DNA of 5,562 nt from Allobrachymonas sp. (GTDB lineage Bacteria; Pseudomonadota; Gammaproteobacteria; Burkholderiales; Burkholderiaceae_C). The position numbers and the translations under genes are program-made. The DNA lies in assembly GCA_018054915.1 (NCBI GenBank), contig JAGPIR010000096.1, forward strand, positions 1-5,562, in the 5' to 3' direction. The notes below the pieces were generated by a model that was not told the origin of the DNA, searched no databases, and saw only the letters and a list, made by a program, of their open reading frames with translations. Of the stretch, positions 1-5,071 are shown one piece after another; the first letter of the stretch is position 1, and each line of letters begins with the position of its first letter.

Positions 1-77
1 CTTTAACATGCTGAAATGCACACAGAACCAACAGCACCGGACCGCTACGTGCCACTGCCGCGCCCTGTACAAAACAA

Positions 78-99
78 GGGCATACTGCCAGATATGCCC
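78..99. repeat. Perfect inverted repeat upstream of argC
   Basis: GGGCATA (78-84) and TATGCCC (93-99) are exact reverse complements separated by 8 nt, ending 38 nt before the argC start codon. It could be an operator for a dimeric regulator or a hairpin in the argC leader. There is no T-run after it on the + strand, so it does not look like an intrinsic terminator. I do not recognise it as a known ArgR box, which is AT-rich with a different core. The symmetry is seen; the function is inference. Confidence 0.45.
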
Positions 100-137
100 G
101 GCATTGTCCGCCACCTCACTTCTCCAACCAAAGGCCC

Positions 138-1064
138 ATGAAACAGACTTACCGCATTTTTATCGACGGAGAAGCCGGGACCACCGGCCTGCAGATCCGC
201 GAACGCCTGCAGGGCATGGAAGGCATTGATCTGCTCAGCATCGATCCGGACCTACGCAAGGACCCCGCCGCCAAGCAGCTGCTGATGGCGCAGGCCGATG
301 TGGTGATTCTCTGCTTGCACGATGACGCTGCACGCGAATCGGTCGCCCTGATTGAGACCATGCCTGCTGACCAGCAGCCGCGCATCATCGACGCCTCCAC
401 AGCGCACCGCGTGGCGGCTGGCTGGGTTTTTGGATTTCCGGAACTGTGTGCGGGACAGGAATCCGCCATCCGCCAGGCGCAACGCGTGGCCAACCCGGGC
501 TGCTACGCCACGGGCGCCATTGCGTTGATCCGGCCCCTGATCGACGCGGGCATTTTGCCGGCGGATCATCCGGTCACTCTGCCCGCAGTGAGTGGTTATT
601 CTGGGGGCGGCAGGCAGATGATCGAGTCTTATGAGAAGAATGCAGCTCCCCCTTTTGAACTGTATGCACTCGGTCTGGGCCACAAGCACATTCCCGAGAT
701 CATGGCGCACACGGGGCTCAAGCGCCGTCCGCTGTTCGTGCCCAGCGTGGGCAATTTCGCACAGGGCATGATCGTGCAACTGCCCCTGCACCTGGATGCC
801 CTGCCTGGCCGCCCGCACCTGCGGGATTTGCAAACAGCCTACGAAAACCACTATCGCGGCACGACCTGGGTACAGGTGAAAGACGCCCCGGCCGATGGCA
901 AGCTCGACGCGGTGGCGCTGAAAGACACCAACCTGCTGGAAGTCCGCGTCCATGGCAACGACAGCCTGCCCCATGCCGTATGCACCGCACGGCTCGACAA
1001 CCTGGTAAAGGGCGCCAGCGGCGCAGCCGTGCAGAACCTGCAATTGATGCTGGGGCTGGCTTGA
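138..1064 (+). CDS. argC: N-acetyl-gamma-glutamyl-phosphate reductase, type 2 (ArgC)
   Basis: This cytoplasmic enzyme makes N-acetylglutamate semialdehyde by NADPH-dependent reduction of N-acetyl-gamma-glutamyl phosphate, the third step of arginine biosynthesis (EC 1.2.1.38). The 308-residue protein opens with a Rossmann nucleotide-binding loop, GEAGTTG at residues 11-17. The catalytic cysteine is C122 in the NPGCYATG motif. SGYSGGG (152-158) and GHKHIPEI (181-188, with the likely catalytic histidine H184) follow. The length and the IFIDGEAGTTGLQIRERL-type N-terminus fit the short type 2 subfamily rather than the usual roughly 340-residue form. The start is chosen because the family begins only a few residues before IFIDGEAG. 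The ribosome-binding site is poor: AAAGG at 130-134, only 3 nt from the ATG. No other arginine gene is nearby, so it appears to be transcribed alone or with something left of the window. No damage is seen. Confidence 0.96.
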   Translation: MKQTYRIFIDGEAGTTGLQIRERLQGMEGIDLLSIDPDLRKDPAAKQLLMAQADVVILCLHDDAARESVALIETMPADQQPRIIDASTAHRVAAGWVFGFPELCAGQESAIRQAQRVANPGCYATGAIALIRPLIDAGILPADHPVTLPAVSGYSGGGRQMIESYEKNAAPPFELYALGLGHKHIPEIMAHTGLKRRPLFVPSVGNFAQGMIVQLPLHLDALPGRPHLRDLQTAYENHYRGTTWVQVKDAPADGKLDAVALKDTNLLEVRVHGNDSLPHAVCTARLDNLVKGASGAAVQNLQLMLGLA

Positions 1065-1130
1065 GGGCCCGTGCGGCCGTTTATCCGCATACACATGCCG
1101 GACAGCCGTCCGTCTGCATAGATGCCGATG

Positions 1131-1164
1131 ACATGGCCGGGCCTGTTCCTGCTGCGGCCCATGT
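1131..1164. repeat. Imperfect hairpin downstream of argC
   Basis: ACATGG (1131-1136) pairs with CCATGT (1159-1164), and GC-rich inner pairing (GCC 1141-1143 with GGC 1156-1158) extends it across a bulge. It lies 67 bp after the argC stop. It lacks a following T-run, so any terminator role would have to be Rho-assisted. This is a weak call from visible complementarity only. Confidence 0.25.
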
Positions 1165-1192
1165 CGCGCATCGCAATCCCGCAAAGAATATC

Positions 1193-1218
1193 TTTCTGGG
1201 GTTTTGCTGCGCCAGAAA
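1193..1218. repeat. Inverted repeat upstream of the CoA-transferase operon
   Basis: TTTCTGG (1193-1199) and CCAGAAA (1212-1218) are exact reverse complements with a 12-nt spacer, about 105 bp before the subunit A start codon. It could be an activator or repressor site for the operon, or a 3' hairpin of the argC transcript. In many proteobacteria, CoA-transferase operons are controlled by dedicated regulators, but none is encoded in this window. The function is inference. Confidence 0.35.
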
Positions 1219-1268
1219 ATCGCTGGTTTTCCCGGACAAGGAATTCCCGCAATGGCGCCCCTATTCGC

Positions 1269-1297
1269 GGTACAGTTTTCGCACCCGGATTTTTAAT
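1269..1297 (+). promoter_or_regulatory. Weak sigma-70-like promoter candidate for the CoA-transferase operon
   Basis: TTTAAT at 1292-1297 matches five of six bases of the -10 consensus. The hexamer 17 nt upstream (GGTACA, 1269-1274) matches the -35 consensus at only three of six. Transcription would begin near 1304, leaving a leader of about 20 nt before the ATG at 1324. The stretch 1287-1305 is clearly AT-richer than its surroundings, which supports a promoter here, but the -35 is poor. Confidence 0.3.
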
Positions 1298-1323
1298 TCT
1301 TTTTCTTGAATACGGTACCCAGC

Positions 1324-2025
1324 ATGAACAAGATTTATCCCGATGCCGCAACTGCCCTGCAAGGCGTGGTGCGCGATGGCCAGTTGATCGCCGTAGGAGG
1401 CTTTGGCCTGTGCGGCATCCCCGAGGCATTGATTGATGCGCTGTACGCCTCGGGCGTGAAGAACCTGACGGTCGCGTCCAACAACGCGGGCGTGGACGGG
1501 TTTGGACTGGGCAAGCTGCTTGATTCGCGCCAGATCCGGAAGATGATTTCTTCCTATGTCGGCGAAAACAAGGAGTTTGAACGCCAGTACCTGGCCGGAG
1601 AACTGGAACTGGAATTCACGCCCCAGGGCACGTTGGCCGAAAAGCTGCGCGCCGGCGGCGCCGGCATCCCGGCTTTCTTCACCCGCACCGGCGTGGGCAC
1701 GCTGGTAGCCGAGGGCAAGGAAACACGCGTATTCAACGGCCACACGTATGTCATGGAACACGCCCTGTTCCCGGACGTGTCACTGGTCAAGGCTGCCGTG
1801 GCCGACAAGAGCGGCAACCTGCGCTTCAACCTCACCGCGCGCAACTTCAACCCGGCGGCGGCCACAGCGGGCAAGGTTTGCATTGTGGAAGTGGAACGGA
1901 TTGTGGAAGTGGGCGAAATCGCGCCCGACGATGTGCACCTGCCGGGCATTTACGTGCACCGCATCGTGCACAACCCCCATCCCGAAAAACGCATCGAGCG
2001 CCGCACCACCCGTCCGCGCGACTGA
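1324..2025 (+). CDS. scoA: Succinyl-CoA:3-ketoacid CoA-transferase, subunit A
   Basis: This is the alpha subunit of a family I CoA-transferase. It moves CoA from succinyl-CoA to a 3-oxoacid such as acetoacetate (EC 2.8.3.5), acting in the cytoplasm as a heteromer with the next gene's product. The 233-residue protein has the usual subunit A length. It shows the glycine-rich GGFGLCGIPE segment (25-34), ASNNAG (51-56), the ELEFTPQGTLAEKLRAGGAGIPAFFT block (95-120), and a C-terminal EVGEIAPDDVHLPGIYVHRIV segment, all typical of SCOT/AtoD-like subunits. ATG 1324 is chosen because the family starts with MNKIYPDA-like sequence; the in-frame TTG at 1306 adds only six residues. No Shine-Dalgarno sequence is visible before either start, in contrast to the strong one of subunit B. 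The substrate is inferred: 3-oxoadipate CoA-transferase (PcaI) is the main alternative, although no catechol or protocatechuate genes are present. Confidence 0.93.
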   Translation: MNKIYPDAATALQGVVRDGQLIAVGGFGLCGIPEALIDALYASGVKNLTVASNNAGVDGFGLGKLLDSRQIRKMISSYVGENKEFERQYLAGELELEFTPQGTLAEKLRAGGAGIPAFFTRTGVGTLVAEGKETRVFNGHTYVMEHALFPDVSLVKAAVADKSGNLRFNLTARNFNPAAATAGKVCIVEVERIVEVGEIAPDDVHLPGIYVHRIVHNPHPEKRIERRTTRPRD

Positions 2026-2038
2026 CCCAACAATCCCC

Positions 2039-2044
2039 AAGGAG
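2039..2044 (+). promoter_or_regulatory. Strong ribosome-binding site of CoA-transferase subunit B
   Basis: AAGGAG ends 8 nt before the ATG at 2053, an almost ideal Shine-Dalgarno sequence. It fixes the subunit B start. It also suggests that B is translated independently rather than by coupling, since the A stop lies 27 bp upstream. Confidence 0.85.
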
Positions 2045-2052
2045 TACACGCC

Positions 2053-2694
2053 ATGGCATGGAACCAGGAACAAATGGCCGCGCGCGCAGCGCAGGAACTG
2101 CAGGACGGCTTTTACGTCAATCTCGGCATCGGCATCCCCACGCTGGTGGCCAACCACGTGCCGCCGGGCATCGAGGTCTGGCTGCAAAGCGAAAACGGCA
2201 TGCTGGGCGTAGGCCCGTTTCCGTACGACGACGAGGTCGATGCCGACCTCATCAACGCGGGCAAGCAGACCGTCACCACCATCAAGGGCAGCAGCATCTT
2301 CGGCAGCGACCAGAGCTTTGCCATGATCCGCGGGGGCAAGATCAATCTGTCCATTCTCGGCGCGATGCAGGTCACCGACAAGGGCGACCTGGCCAACTGG
2401 ATGATTCCCGGCAAGATGGTCAAAGGCATGGGCGGCGCCATGGATCTGGTGGCGGGTGTGCCGCGCGTGATCGTATTGATGGAACACGTCGCCAAAAAGA
2501 AGGACGGCACCACCGACCTGAAAATCCTGCCGCAATGCACCTTGCCGCTCACCGGCGTGGGCGTGGTCAACCGCATCATCACCGACCTGGGCGTATTCGA
2601 CGTGACGCCGCAAGGACTGAAAGTGGTGGAACTGGCCCCCGATGTCACTTTTGCCCACGCCCAGTCGCAAACCGGCGCACCGTTGCTGCCGTGA
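2053..2694 (+). CDS. scoB: Succinyl-CoA:3-ketoacid CoA-transferase, subunit B
   Basis: This is the beta subunit of the heteromeric CoA-transferase encoded with the preceding gene; it carries the catalytic glutamate. The 213-residue protein is of normal subunit B length. It shows NLGIGIPT (23-30) and the active-site SENG motif (46-49), in which E47 is the expected residue forming the glutamyl-CoA thioester. It then has GGKINLSILGAMQV (94-107), GDLANWMIPGKMVKGMGGAMDLV (111-133) and LPQCTLPLTG (159-168), a run highly typical of SCOT/AtoA/PcaJ proteins. It sits 27 bp after subunit A and is almost certainly co-transcribed. The pair interconverts acetoacetate and acetoacetyl-CoA using succinyl-CoA, linking ketone bodies or polyhydroxybutyrate breakdown to the TCA cycle. 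The exact acyl substrate cannot be read from sequence, and PcaJ is the alternative. Confidence 0.94.
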   Translation: MAWNQEQMAARAAQELQDGFYVNLGIGIPTLVANHVPPGIEVWLQSENGMLGVGPFPYDDEVDADLINAGKQTVTTIKGSSIFGSDQSFAMIRGGKINLSILGAMQVTDKGDLANWMIPGKMVKGMGGAMDLVAGVPRVIVLMEHVAKKKDGTTDLKILPQCTLPLTGVGVVNRIITDLGVFDVTPQGLKVVELAPDVTFAHAQSQTGAPLLP

Positions 2695-2698
2695 CACC

Positions 2699-2716
2699 CG
2701 CCGTTGGGCGCTTTTT
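2699..2716 (+). terminator. Possible weak intrinsic terminator after the CoA-transferase operon
   Basis: CGCC (2699-2702) can pair with GGCG (2707-2710) around a GTTG loop, followed by C and five T residues (2712-2716), 4 bp after the subunit B stop. An overlapping alternative pairs TTGGG (2704-2708) with CCCAA (2717-2721). The stem is short, so termination would be partial at best, and some transcription could reach the small ORF downstream. Confidence 0.4.
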
Positions 2717-2755
2717 CCCAAAATATTCGCCAGGACTGCTGGCGCTAGCACCTGC

Positions 2756-2773
2756 GCGCCGGGGCTCCGGCGC
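2756..2773. repeat. GC-rich perfect hairpin before the small ORF
   Basis: GCGCCGG (2756-2762) and CCGGCGC (2767-2773) pair perfectly around the loop GGCT. No T-run follows on the + strand. On the - strand it is followed by GC-rich sequence. It lies between the CoA-transferase operon and the small ORF, directly upstream of a -10-like TATCAT. It may protect the operon mRNA 3' end or act as a Rho-dependent stop; that is inference. Confidence 0.45.
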
Positions 2774-2779
2774 ATCAGG

Positions 2780-2785
2780 TATCAT
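2780..2785 (+). promoter_or_regulatory. -10-like element before the small ORF
   Basis: TATCAT resembles the sigma-70 -10 box (5 of 6) and would start transcription near 2792, about 36 nt before the ATG at 2828. There is no recognisable -35 at a normal distance because the GC-rich hairpin occupies that position. The call is weak, but it is the only candidate for independent transcription of the small gene. Confidence 0.25.
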
Positions 2786-2827
2786 TGAAAGTTTTCCATC
2801 CTACCCCCAACCCTTTCAGGAATGACC

Positions 2828-2986
2828 ATGGGCAACAAAATCGTTACCGAAGCCGACCGCAAGGCCACCAAACCCCTGCCGGGCGCCCCCCGCATCAAGG
2901 CCGCTGGCGGACAGAAACGCAGCCTCGAGCGCGGCTCGCACATCCGCAGCAAGAAGAACCCCGGCAAGCGCCCACACCAAGGCTGA
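2828..2986 (+). CDS. Small, very basic hypothetical protein (52 aa)
   Basis: I do not recognise this gene. It encodes 52 residues beginning MGNKIVTEADRK and ending NPGKRPHQG. It has 14 Lys/Arg against 3 Asp/Glu, no cysteine, no hydrophobic stretch long enough for a membrane segment or signal peptide, and several Gly and Pro residues. The ATG at 2828 is preferred because AGGA (2818-2821) sits 6 nt upstream; an in-frame ATG at 2822 abuts that sequence and would add only two residues. The composition suggests a disordered, nucleic-acid- or ribosome-associated protein, but that is inference from charge alone. Supporting a real gene are the ribosome-binding site, its place in an otherwise unexplained gap, a -10-like box upstream and a hairpin straight after the stop. 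It could still be a chance ORF. Confidence 0.6.
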   Translation: MGNKIVTEADRKATKPLPGAPRIKAAGGQKRSLERGSHIRSKKNPGKRPHQG

Positions 2987-2994
2987 TACCGGCA

Positions 2995-3017
2995 CGCCTG
3001 CCTGTCTTCAGCAGGCG
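2995..3017. terminator. Hairpin just after the small ORF
   Basis: CGCCTGC (2995-3001) and GCAGGCG (3011-3017) pair perfectly (7 bp) around a 9-nt loop, starting 8 nt after the small ORF stop. There is no T-run, so it would be a non-canonical or Rho-assisted terminator, or an mRNA 3'-end stabiliser. Its position between convergent genes favours a transcript-end role. Confidence 0.4.
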
Positions 3018-3022
3018 GCGTC

Positions 3023-3051
3023 TGAAGCACCTGCACATACTCGGTGCTTCA
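3023..3051. terminator. 9-bp inverted repeat that includes the panC stop codon
   Basis: TGAAGCACC (3023-3031) and GGTGCTTCA (3043-3051) are exact reverse complements around an 11-nt loop. The right arm ends in the TCA that is the panC stop codon read on the - strand. With the neighbouring hairpin at 2995-3017 it fills the 62-bp convergent gap, suggesting a two-way transcript end. Neither strand has a clear T-run after it, so classic intrinsic termination is doubtful. Confidence 0.5.
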
Positions 3052-3912
3052 CTTCATGGGAAGGCAGAGGGTGATTTCGATGTTGTCGATCAGTCGCGTC
3101 CTGCCCAAGCGAGCGGCTGCCAGAATCACCAGAGCCTGCTCAGCCGGTGCAGCCGGCAACAGCCGCTGCTGATCCACAATGTGGATGTAATCCGGCTGCC
3201 ATCCTCGCGCAGTCAGCCGATCTACGGCATGCTGCTGCATTTCGGCATAGTTGCGCGCGCCGGCATGGATGGCTACGGCCATTTCCTGCAACATGTGGTA
3301 CAGCTCTGGCGCTTCCTCGCGTTCAGCCGGGTCCAAATACCCATTGCGTGAAGAAAGCGCCAGGCCATCTGCAGCGCGCTGAGTCGGCACCCCCACCAGC
3401 TGCACCGGCATATCCAGTTCTCGCACCATGGTCTCGATGACCTTGAGCTGCTGGTAATCCTTCCGTCCAAACACAGCCACATCGGGCTGCACCAGGTGAA
3501 ACAGCTTGTTCACCACGGTAGCAACGCCACGGAAATGCCCCGGCCGGAAAGCCCCGCAATGCCCGTTCTGCAAGGCATCGGGCGGCTCCACGAAACAGGT
3601 CTGCTCCCCGTACGGGTACAGCGCCGCCACATCGGGGTGGAACACGGCGTCCACACCCGCCTGCTGAAGTTTTTTGCAGTCTTCCTCAAAGGTACGCGGG
3701 TACGTGGCAAGGTCCTCGTTCGGTCCGAACTGCAGGGGGTTGACAAAAATGGAACAGACGACGCTGCCGCCTGCCAGTTGCACCAGGCGACGCGCCTCGT
3801 GACACAGTGCGATATGCCCGTCGTGCAAATTGCCCATGGTCGGCACAAAAGCGGTAAAGTCGGCGCTGCGGCGCCATTCGCGAAGCTGGCCGGGTGTCGC
3901 AAGCATCTGCAT
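3049..3912 (-). CDS. panC: Pantothenate synthetase (pantoate--beta-alanine ligase, PanC)
   Basis: PanC condenses pantoate with beta-alanine using ATP, through a pantoyl-adenylate, to give pantothenate (EC 6.3.2.1), the last step of vitamin B5 synthesis; it is a cytoplasmic enzyme. The 287-residue protein has normal family length and the signature elements of this nucleotidyltransferase fold: PTMGNLHDGH (24-33, the HIGH-type motif with H30 and H33), FVNPLQFGPNEDLATYPRT (56-74), FRPGHFRGVATVVNKL (122-137), GRKDYQQL (149-156) and LSSRNGYL (186-193, the KMSKS-like loop). The ATG at 3912 is chosen because the - strand GAGGAG (3923-3928) lies 10 nt upstream and the family begins just before the adenylate-binding strand; the frame stays open to 4119 but nothing there resembles PanC. 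It is transcribed away from panB across a shared control region. A second ATG two codons in (3906) is possible. No missing key residue is seen. Confidence 0.96.
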   Translation of the reverse strand: MQMLATPGQLREWRRSADFTAFVPTMGNLHDGHIALCHEARRLVQLAGGSVVCSIFVNPLQFGPNEDLATYPRTFEEDCKKLQQAGVDAVFHPDVAALYPYGEQTCFVEPPDALQNGHCGAFRPGHFRGVATVVNKLFHLVQPDVAVFGRKDYQQLKVIETMVRELDMPVQLVGVPTQRAADGLALSSRNGYLDPAEREEAPELYHMLQEMAVAIHAGARNYAEMQQHAVDRLTARGWQPDYIHIVDQQRLLPAAPAEQALVILAAARLGRTRLIDNIEITLCLPMK

Positions 3913-4044
3913 GACAGCGTATCTCCTCAAGCAATCAAAAACATGGGGCGCATTGTCGCGCATGTGGGCCCCGGCAGGAACGCGGCCGCACGCAACTGAG
4001 GTTTCTCCGCACATGCCCCACGTCTTACCGGCGGCTGGCCGTCC

Positions 4045-4050
4045 TACAAT
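4045..4050 (+). promoter_or_regulatory. -10 element candidate for panB
   Basis: TACAAT matches five of six bases of the sigma-70 -10 consensus. The hexamer 17 nt upstream (4022-4027, GTCTTA) is a weak -35. Transcription would begin near 4057 and give a panB leader of about 144 nt, long enough to hold all three hairpins described below. Confidence 0.4.
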
Positions 4051-4083
4051 CCGCCCTTGCCTTGCGTCTCTTCCCTGAAACCA

Positions 4084-4108
4084 CCTCGCAGAGGCCGCCA
4101 CTGCGAGG
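4084..4108 (+). repeat. panB leader hairpin 1
   Basis: CCTCGCAG (4084-4091) and CTGCGAGG (4101-4108) are exact reverse complements, giving an 8-bp stem around a 9-nt loop. The right arm shares two bases (4107-4108) with the next hairpin, so the two cannot both be fully formed. Confidence 0.5.
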
Positions 4109-4123
4109 CCATGAAACATGGCC
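4107..4123 (+). repeat. panB leader hairpin 2
   Basis: GGCCATG (4107-4113) and CATGGCC (4117-4123) pair perfectly (7 bp) around AAA. The left arm contains an ATG at 4111 that is in frame with panB. It could be a protein-binding palindrome in DNA as easily as an RNA hairpin. Confidence 0.5.
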
Positions 4124-4154
4124 CCGCCCAGCCTTTGCGTACAGCCAGATTCCG

Positions 4155-4182
4155 CCGGTTGCCAACCGGGCCTTTTGTAAAA
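4155..4182 (+). terminator. panB leader hairpin 3, terminator-like
   Basis: CCGGTT (4155-4160) pairs perfectly with AACCGG (4164-4169) around GCC, followed shortly by TTTT (4173-4176) and then an A-run. This has the outline of a weak intrinsic terminator ending about 20 nt before the panB start codon. The T-run is short and offset by three bases from the stem, so strong termination is unlikely. An attenuation role is inference. Confidence 0.4.
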
Positions 4183-4200
4183 AACCGCCTTGGGGCATGC

Positions 4201-4992
4201 ATGAAAATCACCCGTATCACTCTGGAAAAAATGAAGCAGGCTGGCGAAAAAATCGCCATGCTGACCTGCTACGACGCCAGCTTCGCCTCCTTGCTAGACG
4301 CCGCTGGCGTCGACGTGCTGCTGGTCGGAGACTCACTGGGCATGGTGCTGCAGGGCCACACCTCGACTGTGCCTGTGACGTTGCACGACATGATCTATCA
4401 CACCCGTTGCGTGGCTCGGGGCGCCAAGCGTGCGTTGGTACTGGCCGACCTGCCTTTCGGCAGCTACCAGCAAAACCGCGAACAGGCTTATGCCAGCGCT
4501 GTGGCGCTGATGCAGGCTGGCGCGGAAATGGTCAAACTCGAAGGTGGCGCGCTCATGGCCGAAACGGTGGCTTTTTTGCAAATGCGCGGCATTCCGGTGT
4601 GCGCCCACATCGGGCTGCTGCCGCAATCGGTGCACACCGTGGGCGGCTACCGCTTGCAGGGCAAAACCGACAGCCAGGCCGGACAGCTGCTACACGACGC
4701 GCAGGCTCTTGCCCAGGCCGGCGCGCAGATACTGGTGCTGGAAATGGTGCCCGCGGCGCTGGCCGAACGCATCGCGCAGACGCTGACCATTCCCGTCATC
4801 GGTATCGGCGCCGGACGGGGTGCAGACGGCCAGGTGCTGGTGCTTCATGACATGCTCGGCATCGACGCCAGCGTGAAACCGCGCTTCGTCAAAAACTTCA
4901 TGACGCACGCCGGCAGCGTGCAGCATGCCGTGGCCGATTACGTGCAACAGGTCAAATCCGGGGATTTTCCGGGACCTGAGCACAGTTATTGA
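4201..4992 (+). CDS. panB: 3-methyl-2-oxobutanoate hydroxymethyltransferase (PanB)
   Basis: PanB transfers a one-carbon unit from 5,10-methylenetetrahydrofolate to 2-ketoisovalerate to form ketopantoate (EC 2.1.2.11), the committed step of pantothenate synthesis. The 263-residue TIM-barrel protein is of typical length. Expected metal and substrate residues are present: D44 and S45 in LLVGDSLGMVLQGH, D83 in ADLPFGSY, K112 in MVKLEGG, H137 in CAHIGLLPQSV and E182 in LVLEMVP, followed by the IGIGAG segment. ATG 4201 gives the family's normal N-terminus (MKITRITL, then MLTCYDASF). Only a weak GGGG at 4192-4195 serves as ribosome-binding site. The frame is open back to 4057, and an in-frame ATG at 4111 would add 30 residues of arginine- and proline-rich sequence unlike PanB. 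It is transcribed divergently from panC and converges with tyrS. Confidence 0.96.
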   Translation: MKITRITLEKMKQAGEKIAMLTCYDASFASLLDAAGVDVLLVGDSLGMVLQGHTSTVPVTLHDMIYHTRCVARGAKRALVLADLPFGSYQQNREQAYASAVALMQAGAEMVKLEGGALMAETVAFLQMRGIPVCAHIGLLPQSVHTVGGYRLQGKTDSQAGQLLHDAQALAQAGAQILVLEMVPAALAERIAQTLTIPVIGIGAGRGADGQVLVLHDMLGIDASVKPRFVKNFMTHAGSVQHAVADYVQQVKSGDFPGPEHSY

Positions 4993-4996
4993 GGCC

Positions 4997-5013
4997 GCCG
5001 GCATCCAACCGGC
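4997..5013 (+). repeat. Short hairpin directly after panB
   Basis: GCCGG (4997-5001) pairs with CCGGC (5009-5013) around a 7-nt loop, starting 4 nt past the panB stop. Its right arm is also part of the larger stem at 5007-5048, so the two structures compete. Confidence 0.4.
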
Positions 5014-5052
5014 AGCAGGCGTCGCCTAGTTTTTTCTTGCTACCGGTTTTTT
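5007..5052 (+). terminator. Nested intrinsic terminators of panB
   Basis: The outer stem pairs AACCGGCAGC (5007-5016) with GCTACCGGTT (5039-5048), nine of ten bases, and its right arm runs into a six-T run (5047-5052). Inside the loop, AGGC (5017-5020) pairs with GCCT (5024-5027) around GTC, followed by AG and another six T residues (5030-5035). Both have the shape of Rho-independent terminators on the + strand. I see no matching T-run for tyrS on the - strand. The 10-bp stem plus T-runs makes panB termination here likely. Confidence 0.7.
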
Positions 5053-5071
5053 ACGCGTCACCGGGGGCCAC

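Larger units (their letters stand above)
3913..4200. promoter_or_regulatory. Divergent panC-panB control region
   Basis: This 288-bp gap separates the start codons of two divergent genes of one pathway, so it should carry two promoters and any shared control. On the panB side the best element is TACAAT at 4045-4050. On the panC side the best is GACAAT, seen as ATTGTC at 3952-3957, with a poor -35 17 nt further up, leaving a panC leader of roughly 35 nt. The panB half holds three perfect hairpins. I see no complete gene. The stretch from 4057 to 4200 is open in the panB frame, but it looks like leader rather than protein. Confidence 0.7.

Noticed and set aside
8..229. 73-residue frame at the left edge overlapping the argC start
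   Set aside because: No ribosome-binding site, no recognisable motif, and it overlaps argC in a different frame with the argC codon pattern intact.
252..1184. 310-residue open frame antisense to argC
   Set aside because: It is rich in His, Arg and Ala with no recognisable motif and lies opposite an intact, clearly identified argC; long antisense frames are common in GC-rich DNA.
1193..1212. Possible sigma-54 promoter (TGGGG...TTTTGC)
   Set aside because: The spacing between the GG and GC elements does not fit the strict -24/-12 arrangement.
1780..2775. 331-residue open frame antisense to the CoA-transferase genes
   Set aside because: It spans two confidently identified genes and their gap, with composition typical of an antisense shadow and no family signature.
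3913..4119. N-terminal extension of panC
   Set aside because: The frame is open, but the translation does not resemble PanC, and a good ribosome-binding site supports the start at 3912.
4062..4850. 262-residue open frame overlapping panB in another + frame
   Set aside because: Arg/Ala/Gly-rich low-complexity translation over an intact panB; a codon-bias shadow.
1324..4992. A functional CoA module linking the CoA-transferase with panB and panC
   Set aside because: The shared theme is only CoA. The genes are on different transcripts, separated by hairpins and an unrelated small ORF, and nothing in the sequence ties them together.
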